Below are positions 1 through 8,230 of a DNA stretch of 64,000 bases, piece by piece (the stretch's first letter is position 1; every line of letters begins with the position of its first letter). The notes beneath the pieces were generated by a model that did not search any database, was not told the origin of the DNA, and saw only the letters and a program-made list of their open reading frames with translations. The DNA comes from an uncultured Verrucomicrobia subdivision 3 bacterium. GTDB lineage: Bacteria; Verrucomicrobiota; Verrucomicrobiia; Limisphaerales; UBA11358. The stretch lies in assembly GCA_903850425.1 (NCBI GenBank), contig CAINLR010000099.1:30848-94847 (forward strand), written 5' to 3'. Both the position numbers and the translations under genes were made by a program.

Positions 1-519
1 TTTGAAACGCAGGACGTGATTCCCGACATTGTCACGATGGCGAAGGGCATCGGCAATGGCTGTCCGCTTGCGGCCGTGGTCACGACGCACAAGATCGCGC
101 AGTCGCTCATGGGCAAAGTTCACTTCAATACCTTTGGCGGCAATCCCGTGGTGAGCGCGATGGGCAAGGCCGTGCTTGAAGTCATTGAGAAAGACAAGCT
201 GCAAGCGAACTCGCACCAGCTCGGCACTTACATTCATGCCGGACTGGCGAAGTTGAAAGAGAAGCATCAAGTCATCGGCGACGTGCGCGGCAAAGGTCTG
301 ATGATCGGCATCGAAATGGTTAAAGATCGCGCGACGAAAGTTCCCGCCTCGGCGGAATGCGCGGCGGTTCTCGAAAAAGCGCGCGAACTGGGCTTGCTGA
401 TCGGCAAAGGCGGTTTGTGGGGCCAGACAATTCGTTTCGCGCCGCCGATGTGCATCACCCACGCGGATGCAGACTTTCTGCTGGAAGTTTTGGACGAGTC
501 GTTTTCCTCATTGAGTTGA
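1..519 (+). CDS. class III aminotransferase, C-terminal part (AGXT2-like), cut by window edge
   Basis: The reading frame is open from the first base, so the 5' part lies outside the window; the visible 172 residues are the C-terminal half of a PLP-dependent class III (omega) aminotransferase. The segment [12 protein letters not shown] carries the lysine expected to form the Schiff base with PLP, followed by the usual FGGNPV and the small-domain motif [11 protein letters not shown]. The wording of these motifs is closest to the alanine-glyoxylate/beta-aminoisobutyrate (AGXT2) group, but substrate cannot be fixed from half a protein. The stop codon directly abuts the ATG of the uricase gene (TGAATG), so the two are probably co-transcribed, and the pucG-like gene follows on the other strand. 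Inference: a role in disposing of amino or glyoxylate products of purine or pyrimidine breakdown. Confidence 0.85.
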   Translation, partial: FETQDVIPDIVTMAKGIGNGCPLAAVVTTHKIAQSLMGKVHFNTFGGNPVVSAMGKAVLEVIEKDKLQANSHQLGTYIHAGLAKLKEKHQVIGDVRGKGLMIGIEMVKDRATKVPASAECAAVLEKARELGLLIGKGGLWGQTIRFAPPMCITHADADFLLEVLDESFSSLS

Positions 520-1356
520 ATGAAATTGATCCACCACAATTACGGCAAGGCAAAGGTGCGCGTGCTCAAAGTCATGCGCGCCGGGAAAATTCATTCCGTC
601 AAGGAACTGGACGTGCAGGTGATGTTGCAGGGCAACTTCAATGCGTCATTCACGCAGGCAGACAACCGGCTTGTCGTCGCGACTGATTCCGTCAAGAACA
701 CGATCAACGTGTTCGCCAAAAAACATCTCGGGACGGAGACCGAGTCATTCGGCAGCTTGCTGGCCGAGCATTTTCTCAAGACTTACAAACACGTCAGCCG
801 CGTGGAAGTCACTTTGACGGAGCATTGCTGGGCGCGCGTGAATGTGAACGGCAAGCCCCACGCCCATTCGTTCAGTGAAAAAAGTGCGGCCAAGCCCCTC
901 GCCAAAATTGTCTCCACTCGCAAGGGTAGCGTCGTCGAGTCGGGCATCGAAGAATTGTTCGTCTTGAAATCCACCGCTTCCGCTTTTGAAAATTTTCTGA
1001 CCGACGAGTTCAGGACTTTGCCAGACGCAAGCGACCGGATCTTCGCCACCAAATTGAAGGCGACCTGGCGCTATTCCAAGCCGCCCAAGAGTTACGCCGT
1101 GGCCAACGTAAAAATCCTCGACGCGATGCTGGCGGTGTTCGCGAAGAATTTCAGTCCGTCCGTGCAAGTCACCTTGTTCCAGATGGGCGAGGCGGCGTTG
1201 AAAGCGGTGAAGGAAATTTCCCAGATCCACATCGCCATGCCCAACAAGCACTGCCTGCTCATGAATCTCAAGCCATTCGGACTGGAGAATCTCAACGAGT
1301 TATTCGTGCCCACGGATGAACCGCATGGGCAGATCGAAGGAACCATCGCCAGATAG
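520..1356 (+). CDS. pucL: urate oxidase (uricase)
   Basis: A 278-residue cofactor-independent urate oxidase, which hydroxylates uric acid to 5-hydroxyisourate using O2 in purine catabolism. Family signatures are visible in order: an N-terminal YGKAKVRVLKV strand, the ATDSVKNT motif holding the active-site Thr, the LKSTASAFENF and DEFRTLPD..DR segment of the first T-fold repeat, QVTLFQMGE in the second, and the C-terminal MPNKHCLLMNL and TDEPHGQIEGT. Length fits a stand-alone uricase with no fused OHCU-decarboxylase domain. The ATG directly follows the stop of the upstream aminotransferase, suggesting translational coupling. It converges with the pucG-like gene, whose family acts further down the same ureide pathway. 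Gene symbol follows Bacillus usage of pucL for the uricase domain. Confidence 0.9.
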   Translation: MKLIHHNYGKAKVRVLKVMRAGKIHSVKELDVQVMLQGNFNASFTQADNRLVVATDSVKNTINVFAKKHLGTETESFGSLLAEHFLKTYKHVSRVEVTLTEHCWARVNVNGKPHAHSFSEKSAAKPLAKIVSTRKGSVVESGIEELFVLKSTASAFENFLTDEFRTLPDASDRIFATKLKATWRYSKPPKSYAVANVKILDAMLAVFAKNFSPSVQVTLFQMGEAALKAVKEISQIHIAMPNKHCLLMNLKPFGLENLNELFVPTDEPHGQIEGTIAR

Positions 1357-1409
1357 CGCGGTGGTTTGCGCAGTTGTAAGGAGCGGCGCGACGCGCTTAA
1401 TGCGCGCTA

Positions 1410-2528
1410 TTAGCGCTTCAAGATTTTCTTAAGCGCATCCAATACGGTCGCCACATTTTCCCGTTTCGAAGCTTCGCCCATCAGGCCGATGCGCCAGATT
1501 TTTCCTTTCAGCGGTCCGAGGCCGGCGCCAATCTCGATGTTGTAATCGGCCAGCAGTTGTTTGCGCACGGCGAGTTCGTCCACACCAGCCGGAACGCCAA
1601 TGGCATTGAGTTGCCAAAGCTGATGCCCAGCCTGCGAGACGATTTCGAGTCCCAGTTCGGCCAGACCTTGTTTGAGCAGCAGATAATTTTGCTCGTGGCG
1701 TTTCCAGCGGCTTTCCAAGCCTTCAGCCAAGGCCAGACGCAACGCTTCGTGCAAGCCGTAGTTCATCGTGATCGGCGCGGTGTGATGATAAACACGCTCC
1801 TGGCCCCAATAGGACGAGAGCAGATTCACATCGAGATACCAGCTCTGGACTTTGGATTTGCGTTTGGTAGCGACTTCCGTCGCGCGCGGACTGAGCGAAA
1901 CCGGCGAAAGTCCGGGCGGGCAGCTCAAGCATTTTTGCGTGCCACTGTAAACGGCGTCCACTTGCCAGTCATCCAACCGCACCGGACATCCGGCGAGCGA
2001 CGTGACCGTATCGAGCAAAAACAATGCGTCGGCGGCGCGTGCAATTTTTGAAATTTCTTCCACCGGCGTCAGCGCGCCGGTCGAAGTTTCGGCGTGAACA
2101 AGGGCGACAAATTTCGGTTTGGAAACTTTTTTCAGTGCGTCGGCGATTTGTTGCGGCGTGATGATCGTGCCCCAGGCGGATTCAACTTTGGTTACTTTTG
2201 CGCCGCAGCGTTCTGCCACATCACACATGCGCGTGCCAAAAACGCCGTTGACGCCGATGATGACTTCGTCGCCGGGTTCGATCAAATTCGCGCAGCAGAA
2301 TTCCATGCCCGCGCTGCCGGTGCCGCTGACCGGAAACGTCATGTCGTTTTTCGTGAGGAATATGGCGCGCAGCATCGCCTTGATCTCTTCCATCATCTTG
2401 ACAAAGGAGGGATCGAGATGCCCTACGAGCGGCTGAGCCATGGCACGCAATACGGACGGGGCAACATCGCTCGGCCCCGGGCCCAACAGTAGGCGCGACG
2501 GCGGATTAAAAGCAGCGGGAATGTGCAT
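1410..2528 (-). CDS. pucG: class V aminotransferase, PucG/AGXT-like
   Basis: A fold-type I, class V PLP aminotransferase of about 372 residues, in the alanine-glyoxylate / serine-pyruvate / (S)-ureidoglycine-glyoxylate group. It opens with LLLGPGPSDVAPSVL, continues with the FPVSGTGSAGMEF cofactor pocket and LDTVTSLAGCPV (PLP-binding Asp), and has the Schiff-base lysine in GTQKCLSCPPG. The ORF can be extended upstream to 2603, but family members start at about MHIPAAFNPPSRLLLGPG, so I place the start at 2528; neither start has a clear Shine-Dalgarno. Convergence with uricase makes ureidoglycine-glyoxylate aminotransferase (PucG) the best guess, but alanine-glyoxylate aminotransferase cannot be separated on sequence alone. 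Confidence 0.8.
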   Translation of the reverse strand: MHIPAAFNPPSRLLLGPGPSDVAPSVLRAMAQPLVGHLDPSFVKMMEEIKAMLRAIFLTKNDMTFPVSGTGSAGMEFCCANLIEPGDEVIIGVNGVFGTRMCDVAERCGAKVTKVESAWGTIITPQQIADALKKVSKPKFVALVHAETSTGALTPVEEISKIARAADALFLLDTVTSLAGCPVRLDDWQVDAVYSGTQKCLSCPPGLSPVSLSPRATEVATKRKSKVQSWYLDVNLLSSYWGQERVYHHTAPITMNYGLHEALRLALAEGLESRWKRHEQNYLLLKQGLAELGLEIVSQAGHQLWQLNAIGVPAGVDELAVRKQLLADYNIEIGAGLGPLKGKIWRIGLMGEASKRENVATVLDALKKILKR

Positions 2529-3036
2529 CGCGGAGAAAAGTGCCAGAAGGAATTTTCCGCGCAATGATTTATGGACTGGCGATGAAACACACAGGCACCG
2601 CATGTTTATAGGCGCAGGCGAAGTTTTTTATCCGCGCTGATTAAAAAAACACAGCCAGAACTGGCGCTCAATTTTGGAAATCATTCGAATTGCCAACATA
2701 ATTGCATTTCAACAGGTTGGCATTGCCTTTGCTAAAGCTGAGGAGGTTGCGAGGTTTGTTGTGAGTTTGGGTGGGGGACCGGCGACGACGAGAGTTTGTG
2801 GGGACTAGCGATCGTTCGTTGTCGGTGCTGAACACAAGGAGGAAACACGACGCACGCGCCCGCTGAGTTTGCCCGTAGCACCGACTGCGCATGATCAAGG
2901 AGGCGGCAGTCAACTACGGTCGGGTTTACGAGGCGCGTGCGTGTCGTGGCAGGCGGATTAATGGTGGCTTCGCAGAATTTCTTTTCATCGAGCTTCTCGT
3001 CGTGACACTTCACCGTGCCTGGTTTAATTTTCGCGG
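2529..3036. other. non-coding gap between pucG-like gene and mqnD
   Basis: Roughly 500 bases between two divergently transcribed genes. Short ORFs on the minus strand (81 and 105 aa in the track) have no recognisable motif, signal peptide or codon pattern like their neighbours. I see no tRNA, hairpin or clear promoter pair. It presumably carries the promoters of both flanking genes. Confidence 0.5.
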
Positions 3037-3888
3037 ATGCAATCAACAAAGTTGACGCTTGGCCACTCGCCCGATCCGGACGACGCCTTCATGTTTTATG
3101 CGCTCGCCAAGGATTTGATTCCGGCCCACGGTTTTCAATTCGAGCACATTCTCCAGGATATTCAGACGCTGAATGAGCGCGCCACACGCGGCGAATTGGA
3201 CATCTCCGCCGTCAGTATTCACGCCTACGCTTACGTCTCGGACAAATACGCGCTGCTGCCCAGCGGCGCAAGCATGGGCGACGGCTACGGTCCGATGCTC
3301 GTGGCGAAGCAGAAATTTTCCCGCGAAGAAATTGCCAAGAAAAAAATCGCCGTGCCGGGGACCATGACCAGCGCGTTTCTCGCGTTGCAACTCTGGCTGG
3401 GCAGGCCGGATAAGGAAATTAATTACGTCGTCGTTCCGTTCGACCAGATATTTGCGGCGGTGAAAAGTGGCGCGGCCGAAATTGGGCTCATTATTCATGA
3501 AGGACAATTGACTTATCGCAACGAAGGACTCGTTTTGTGCGAAGACCTCGGCATTTGGTGGGGCCGCGAGAATGACGGTCTGCCGCTGCCGCTCGGCGGG
3601 AATGTGATTCACAAACGCTTTGATCCCAAGACGCGCAAGATTATTTCCGACACGCTCACGGCCAGTATTCAATTTAGTCTCGATCATCGCCCGGAAGCGG
3701 TGCTGCACGCGTTGCAATACGCCCGCGACATGGGCCGCGACCTCGCGGACAAGTTCGTCGGCATGTATGTGAACCATTGGACGCTGGATTACGGCGACAA
3801 GGGCAGGGAATCCATCCGCCGTTTTCTCGGCCAGGCGTTCGAGCGTGGACTGATTCCGCACCGGCAGGAGTTGGAGTTTGTTGTCTGA
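3037..3888 (+). CDS. mqnD: 1,4-dihydroxy-6-naphthoate synthase (futalosine menaquinone pathway)
   Basis: A 283-residue MqnD-family protein with the periplasmic-binding-protein fold used as an enzyme: it converts cyclic dehypoxanthinyl futalosine to 1,4-dihydroxy-6-naphthoate in the futalosine route to menaquinone. Diagnostic stretches are the N-terminal HSPDPDDAFMFYAL, the DIQTLNERA.RGELDISAVS block, LLPSGASMGDGYGPMLVA, the central LIIHEGQLTY (with the catalytic His) and LPLPLGGNVIHKRF. There is no signal peptide, as expected for a cytoplasmic enzyme. It stands alone, with rpsB-tsf following after about 200 bp and its own promoter-like sequence; other mqn genes are not in the window. Confidence 0.88.
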   Translation: MQSTKLTLGHSPDPDDAFMFYALAKDLIPAHGFQFEHILQDIQTLNERATRGELDISAVSIHAYAYVSDKYALLPSGASMGDGYGPMLVAKQKFSREEIAKKKIAVPGTMTSAFLALQLWLGRPDKEINYVVVPFDQIFAAVKSGAAEIGLIIHEGQLTYRNEGLVLCEDLGIWWGRENDGLPLPLGGNVIHKRFDPKTRKIISDTLTASIQFSLDHRPEAVLHALQYARDMGRDLADKFVGMYVNHWTLDYGDKGRESIRRFLGQAFERGLIPHRQELEFVV

Positions 3889-3916
3889 CCGGCAGCGCGG
3901 ATGCTGAAATTTGCAG

Positions 3917-3944
3917 TTGTCACAGGCATTTCTTCTGATATGCT
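3917..3944 (+). promoter_or_regulatory. candidate extended -10 sigma70 promoter for rpsB-tsf
   Basis: TTGTCA followed after 16 bp by TATGCT, with a TGA immediately before it giving an extended -10 (TGATATGCT). It sits just after mqnD and about 150 bp before the rpsB start, where a ribosomal-protein leader would be expected. A small CCCC...GGGG hairpin followed by TTTT lies just upstream of the Shine-Dalgarno (about 4056-4076) and could be a leader control element. Position and consensus are the only evidence. Confidence 0.4.
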
Positions 3945-4091
3945 CCACGTCCCTTCCGCCCATTGGCGGCGGGGAAAACGGCCTCAAATTCTGCGTTCGA
4001 GTGGATGCGGAGCGGCCACAATAACACCTAACTCAATCTCGTGTTCCGCGAGATGCCCCATAAAACCGGGGTTTTAACCAAAGGAAATCAA

Positions 4092-4874
4092 GTGAACAAA
4101 ATCGGTATTAGCGAACTGTTGGAAGCGGGCGTCCATTTTGGACATCAAACGAAGCGTTGGAATCCCAAGATGAAGCCGTTCATCTTCGACGCGCGGAATG
4201 GCATTCATATCATTGATTTGAGCAAAACCGCCGGCCAGCTCGACGCGGCCCTGGAATTTCTCTCTAACACGGTGCGCAAAGGCGGCAAGGTTCTCTTCGT
4301 CGGCACCAAGAAGCAGGCGCAGCTTTGCGTCAAGGAAACCGCCAAGGAAACCGGCCAGATGTTTGTCGTGGAACGCTGGCTCGGCGGCACGTTGACGAAT
4401 TTCGCCACGGTCAAGACCTCCATCAAACGCCTCAAGGAAATTGAAAAGATGGACGCTGACGGTTCGATCTCGAACTACGTCAAGCAGGAGCAATCCATGA
4501 TTCGCCGCGAAGGCGGACGGTTGCACAAGTATTTCGACGGCATCCGCGACATGGATAAACTTCCCGCCGCGATGTTCATCGTGGACGTCAAACGTGAGCA
4601 CAATGCCGTGGCCGAAGCGCGCAAGCTCAAGGTTCCCGTCGTGGCCCTCGTGGATACAAACAGTGATCCCGATCTCGCCGACTACCCGATCGCTGCCAAC
4701 GACGACGCCATCCGCTCGGTGCGTTTGATCATGTCCGCCGTTGCCCAGGCGATTACGCAAGGTCGCGCGGAATTCGAATCCAAGCGCGCCCGCAAGCCCG
4801 CTGACGAAGCCGCTGCGACGGAAGTTCCCGCCGTTCCCGCCGAAGGCGAAGTGGCTGCGCCCGTCGCCGCCTAA
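4092..4874 (+). CDS. rpsB: 30S ribosomal protein S2
   Basis: Ribosomal protein S2, a peripheral 30S protein needed for S1 docking. The canonical opening is IGISELLEAGVHFGHQTKRWNP, followed by PFIFDARNGIHIIDL, the GTKKQAQ motif, RWLGGTLTNFATVK, and the PAAMFIVDVKREHNAVAEA and PVVALVDTNSDPD blocks that define the family. I start it at the GTG at 4092, which is preceded by an AAAGGAA Shine-Dalgarno at good spacing; the track's 4041 start adds residues absent from the family. The last 30 residues are an Ala/Pro/Glu-rich tail beyond the conserved fold. EF-Ts follows after 75 bp, the usual rpsB-tsf order. Confidence 0.95.
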   Translation: MNKIGISELLEAGVHFGHQTKRWNPKMKPFIFDARNGIHIIDLSKTAGQLDAALEFLSNTVRKGGKVLFVGTKKQAQLCVKETAKETGQMFVVERWLGGTLTNFATVKTSIKRLKEIEKMDADGSISNYVKQEQSMIRREGGRLHKYFDGIRDMDKLPAAMFIVDVKREHNAVAEARKLKVPVVALVDTNSDPDLADYPIAANDDAIRSVRLIMSAVAQAITQGRAEFESKRARKPADEAAATEVPAVPAEGEVAAPVAA

Positions 4875-4949
4875 CTGATTTCGCGGGGCGCGGAAATTTA
4901 TTTCCGCGCCCTTTCTTTCAACGATCAACTCCTGACTAATAATTATTTT

Positions 4950-5795
4950 ATGGCTGAAATTACTGCTAGTGCCGTCGCCAAACTCCGCGAAATGACCGGA
5001 GTGGGCATGATGGAATGCAAAAAGGCGCTCGTCGCCGCTGCCGGCGACCTTAACGTCGCCGTGGACAACCTCCGCAAATCCGGCGCGGCCAGTGCCGCGA
5101 AGAAATCCACGCGCGATGCCCGCGAAGGTGTCATCGCCCAATACATCGCGCCGGGCGGCCAGTCGGGCATCCTCGTCGAAGTGAATTGCGAAACCGATTT
5201 CGTGGCCCGCAACGATGCCTTCCGCGCCTTCTGCGATGACATCGCCAAGAAAGTCGCCACCGACCCGAACGCCAATCTCGAAGCCGACCGCGAAACCGCC
5301 GTGGGCAAGATGGGCGAGAATATCAAGTTTGCCCGCAACGCGCGCTTGGAAGTCGCCGGCAACGGCCTTGTCGCCGCCTATATTCACACCGGCGCCAAAG
5401 TGGGCGTGCTGGCCGAAGTCGGTTGCACCAAGCCCGAAACCGCTACCACCGAAGAATTCAAGCAACTCGTCAAAGACATCACCTTGCAGATCGCGGCCGG
5501 TTTTCCGCACGTCGTCTCCCGCGAGAATGTGTCAGCGGAAGTCATCGCCAAGGAACGCGAGATCGCCGCTAATTCCGACCGGCTCAAGGGCAAGCCCGCC
5601 GCCGCGCTGGAAAAGATTCTCGCCGGCGTGCTGGACAAATTCTTCCAGACTTACTGCCTCGTGGACCAAGGCTTCGTGAAACGCAACTCCGAAGTCAGCG
5701 TCAAGGAACATGTCGCGCAGATCAGCAAGCAGCTTGGTGACGAAATCACCATCCGCCGCTTCGTGCGTTTTCAAGTCGGCGAAACCGCTGCTTAA
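4950..5795 (+). CDS. tsf: translation elongation factor Ts
   Basis: Elongation factor Ts, the nucleotide-exchange factor for EF-Tu. The N-terminal UBA-like domain reads AEITASAVAKLREMTGVGMMECKKAL and is followed by the core: SGILVEVNCETDFVARND carries the TDFV motif that contacts EF-Tu, and the dimerisation/coiled-coil part ends with a C-terminal module. At 281 residues it is of ordinary length. It shares an operon with rpsB, and a strong intrinsic terminator begins 21 bp after the stop codon, which closes the transcription unit. Confidence 0.95.
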   Translation: MAEITASAVAKLREMTGVGMMECKKALVAAAGDLNVAVDNLRKSGAASAAKKSTRDAREGVIAQYIAPGGQSGILVEVNCETDFVARNDAFRAFCDDIAKKVATDPNANLEADRETAVGKMGENIKFARNARLEVAGNGLVAAYIHTGAKVGVLAEVGCTKPETATTEEFKQLVKDITLQIAAGFPHVVSRENVSAEVIAKEREIAANSDRLKGKPAAALEKILAGVLDKFFQTYCLVDQGFVKRNSEVSVKEHVAQISKQLGDEITIRRFVRFQVGETAA

Positions 5796-5816
5796 TACGT
5801 CAATAAATAGTTCTCC

Positions 5817-5844
5817 AAGGCGTCCGGCAACGGACGCCTTTTTT
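5817..5844 (+). terminator. rho-independent terminator of rpsB-tsf
   Basis: Perfect 10-bp stem AAGGCGTCCG / CGGACGCCTT with a GCAA tetraloop, followed by an uninterrupted T run, 21 bp after the tsf stop. Confidence 0.93.
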
Positions 5845-6042
5845 GCTTTATGCGGTAGCGTCCTCGAATACAACCGGCTTGAGCAGACCACCGTGCGCCC
5901 CAGCGGATGAGTCAGAAAGAAGGGTAGCGGCACCCGCATCCGGGTAAGGTCAAGATTCCCCTGCAAATCGCCGCCCAAGTTTTTGCGTGCAAATAAAACT
6001 ATTCCTGTCATAAAGGGTTGGTCCAGTTCAACCAATCAACAC

Positions 6043-6339
6043 ATGAAAAAACTAACTCTCGGATTCAGCCTGACCTTTCTCGGCCTTTGCCTGGCCACCA
6101 GCAACGTGCGCGCGGCGGATGCCAAAGACTATCAAGTCACCGGCCCAGTGCTGGAAGTGACCGACAGCTATATTGTCGTCCAAAAGGGCGAACAAAACTG
6201 GCAGTTGGCCGTGGACAAAGCCACCAAGGGGCCCAAGGTGAAAGTAGGCGATAAAGTCACGGTCTATTATTCCATGAAGGCGACGGAGATTGAAGTCAAG
6301 GCACCCAAAGCGCCCAAAGCCGAAAAGAAGGCGAAATAG
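6043..6339 (+). CDS. small secreted protein, function unknown
   Basis: A 98-residue protein with a clean signal peptide (MKKLTLGFSLTFLGLCLATSNVRAA). The mature part is a short beta-rich domain, DYQVTGPVLEVTDSYIVVQKG...KVKVGDKVTVYYSMKATEIEV, which resembles an OB-like/SH3-like barrel and ends in a Lys/Ala/Pro-rich tail. I choose the ATG at 6043 because the signal peptide starts there; the longer ORF beginning at 5983 adds unlike residues. There is no obvious Shine-Dalgarno. An intrinsic terminator follows, so it looks like a monocistronic unit. I do not recognise a specific function; small periplasmic proteins of this type are common in Verrucomicrobiota. Confidence 0.75.
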   Translation: MKKLTLGFSLTFLGLCLATSNVRAADAKDYQVTGPVLEVTDSYIVVQKGEQNWQLAVDKATKGPKVKVGDKVTVYYSMKATEIEVKAPKAPKAEKKAK

Positions 6340-6392
6340 CGACGGGTCACGTTTGAACCAGCGGTTTTGCAGCGCACCATTCTCATTCGATG

Positions 6393-6419
6393 CCGCCCCG
6401 GGAAACCGGGGCGGTTTTT
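6393..6419 (+). terminator. rho-independent terminator after small secreted protein
   Basis: Nine-bp GC stem CCGCCCCGG / CCGGGGCGG with a GAAA tetraloop followed by TTTTT, between the secreted-protein gene and the converging accD. The T run is on the plus strand only. Confidence 0.9.
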
Positions 6420-6460
6420 CAATTCTTTGGCGAGTTGGTCTGCGCTCAAGCAACGCTGGA

Positions 6461-7402
6461 CTACGCGGCGACTTTTTTGCCGGCGGCGAAGTAATCCAGA
6501 TACTTGATGAGTTGATCTTTCATTTCCTTGCGCGGAAGAATCGCGTCAATGAGGCCGTGGTCGAGGAGGAATTCGGAGGTTTGAAAGCCGGGCGGCAGTT
6601 CAGCCTGCGTCGTGTCTTTGATGACCCGCGCGCCGGCGAAACCGATCATGGCCTTGGGCTCGGCTAAAATGAGATCGCCCAGCGTGGCAAAGCTCGCCAT
6701 CACGCCAGCCATGGTGGGATGCGTGAGGATGCTGAGGTAGGGCAGGCGGCTTTGGGCATGGTAGGCCAGGGCGGCGCTGGTTTTAGCCATTTGCATGAGG
6801 CTGAACATGCCTTCATACATCCGCGCGCCACCGCTGGTGGAAATGATGATGACCGGCAGATTATTGCTGGTGCCGCGTTCGATGAGGCGCGTGAGTTTTT
6901 CGCCGACGACCGAACCCATGGAGCCGCCGAGAAAAGTGAAATCCATCACGCCGAGGGCGACGCGGTGCGGTCCGATTTTGCCGAGGCCGGTCACGACGGC
7001 ATCCTTCAACGTGGTGTTCTTGCGGTAGGAATCCAGTTTGGATTTGTAAGTGGATGCGCCCTTGAAGCCCAGCACGTCCACACTGGACATATCGGCATCC
7101 AGCTCCTGAAAAGTGCAGGTTTCGACGAGCGAATGAATCCGTTCACGGGCACCAATGGGAAAATGATGCGAACATTTCGAGCAAACCTTGAGGTTTTCGT
7201 CCAGTTCCTTGTCGAAAATCATTGCCTCACAGGACGGGCATTTGATCCAGAGACCTTCGGGAATATCACGCTTCTTGGTGCGCGGTTTGCCACTGCCGAG
7301 GTTGGGCTTTTTAGGCAGCATCGGTTTGACGGACGGCGGCGTCAGGGCCGGCTCGACCTGATGCACGCCCATCGTCTGCTTGGTCAAAAATGTGGTAGCC
7401 AT
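6461..7402 (-). CDS. accD: acetyl-CoA carboxylase carboxyltransferase beta subunit
   Basis: The beta subunit of the acetyl-CoA carboxylase carboxyltransferase, which with AccA moves the carboxyl group from biotin to acetyl-CoA to start fatty-acid synthesis. An N-terminal C4 zinc ribbon is visible (CPSCEAMIF ... CSKCSHHF), then the crotonase-fold carboxyltransferase domain with VVTGLGKIGPHRVALGVMDF, FLGGSMGSVVGEKLTR, IIISTSGGARMYEGMFSLMQMAK and ATLGDLILAEPKAMIGFAG. About 313 residues from the ATG at 7402; the N-terminal 45 residues before the zinc ribbon are longer than usual and poorly conserved. It lies 14 bp downstream of comF on the same strand, so the two are probably one transcript. Confidence 0.93.
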   Translation of the reverse strand: MATTFLTKQTMGVHQVEPALTPPSVKPMLPKKPNLGSGKPRTKKRDIPEGLWIKCPSCEAMIFDKELDENLKVCSKCSHHFPIGARERIHSLVETCTFQELDADMSSVDVLGFKGASTYKSKLDSYRKNTTLKDAVVTGLGKIGPHRVALGVMDFTFLGGSMGSVVGEKLTRLIERGTSNNLPVIIISTSGGARMYEGMFSLMQMAKTSAALAYHAQSRLPYLSILTHPTMAGVMASFATLGDLILAEPKAMIGFAGARVIKDTTQAELPPGFQTSEFLLDHGLIDAILPRKEMKDQLIKYLDYFAAGKKVAA

Positions 7403-7416
7403 GTAAAACAGATTAT

Positions 7417-8163
7417 TCAAAGTCCGCGCGCCAGTGTCCAGACGCAAACTTCCGCCGCCCCCGCGTCGCGCAAGGCCCGGGCACAAGCGCTCGTGGTTGC
7501 GCCCGTGGTGAAAACGTCGTCCACGAGCACAATTTTTTGGCCGGTGAGGCGGAGGTGCGGACGGACGGCAAAGGCGTTCTTCATGTTGGTGGCGCGTTCG
7601 TCGCGGGTCAGCAAGGTCTGGGTGGCGGTCGCGGCGATGCGTTGGAGAATTTTCTCGTTCAACGGAATGCCGGTGGCTGCCGCCAGCGGCGCGGCAAGGC
7701 GCGCTGCCTGGTTGAATTCACGTTCGCGGAACTTGAGCGGATGCAGGGGCACGGGCACGATGAAATCCCAGCCGCCTTGTTCGCGCAAGCCGGGTGCCGC
7801 TTCGCGAATGAGGAGATCGGCGAGAAAATTTTCAAACCACAGCGCGCGTTGATATTTGTAACGGTGGATGGCCTCAAGCACGACCGATTTGGCCACGACG
7901 GCGGAGCGCGCGGAGGAGAAATGCAGTTCCAGCTCGCGGCAGTTGCTGCATTCGAATGCTGTGGTCAAATCGCCGGGGTAGGGCAGGCCGCAGCGGTTGC
8001 AGAATGGCGCGCGGATGAAGCGGACGTGCGTCCAGCATTTTGCGCAGACCAAGCCTTCGCGCACGGTGGCGCGTTGCGCGCGGCAAAGCTGGCAGAATTC
8101 GGGATAAACCAAGCCGAGACCGGCATTGAGCCACGCCTGAGTTTTGCCGGCAACCGGGGTCAT
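7417..8163 (-). CDS. comF: ComF family phosphoribosyltransferase-like protein
   Basis: A 248-residue ComF/GntX-type protein, the family linked to DNA uptake in naturally transformable bacteria although its reaction is not settled. It shows two N-terminal zinc-knuckle pairs (FCQLCRAQ...CAKCW and CNRCGLPY...CSNCRE), a middle region with the IHRYKYQ element, and the C-terminal type I phosphoribosyltransferase PRPP loop KIVLVDDVFTTGATTSACA. The length is normal. It precedes accD by 14 bp. Whether this organism is naturally competent cannot be judged from the window, where no other com genes occur. Confidence 0.87.
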   Translation of the reverse strand: MTPVAGKTQAWLNAGLGLVYPEFCQLCRAQRATVREGLVCAKCWTHVRFIRAPFCNRCGLPYPGDLTTAFECSNCRELELHFSSARSAVVAKSVVLEAIHRYKYQRALWFENFLADLLIREAAPGLREQGGWDFIVPVPLHPLKFREREFNQAARLAAPLAAATGIPLNEKILQRIAATATQTLLTRDERATNMKNAFAVRPHLRLTGQKIVLVDDVFTTGATTSACARALRDAGAAEVCVWTLARGL

Positions 8164-8230
8164 TGGGTGAATCTATTTTCTTTCGCGCCAACCGGAAGCA
8201 AATTCGCAAAAAAAGTTTTATTCGCAGCGG

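Noticed and set aside
1376-1409. GCGC-rich imperfect hairpin between uricase and pucG-like gene
   Set aside because: Stem is interrupted and no T run follows on either strand, so I do not call it a terminator.
2668-3049. Short minus-strand ORFs (81 and 105 aa) before mqnD
   Set aside because: No motif, no ribosome-binding site, and one overlaps the mqnD start.
4074-5510. 478-aa minus-strand ORF
   Set aside because: Antisense shadow of rpsB and tsf, whose protein families are certain; long antisense ORFs are common in GC-rich DNA.
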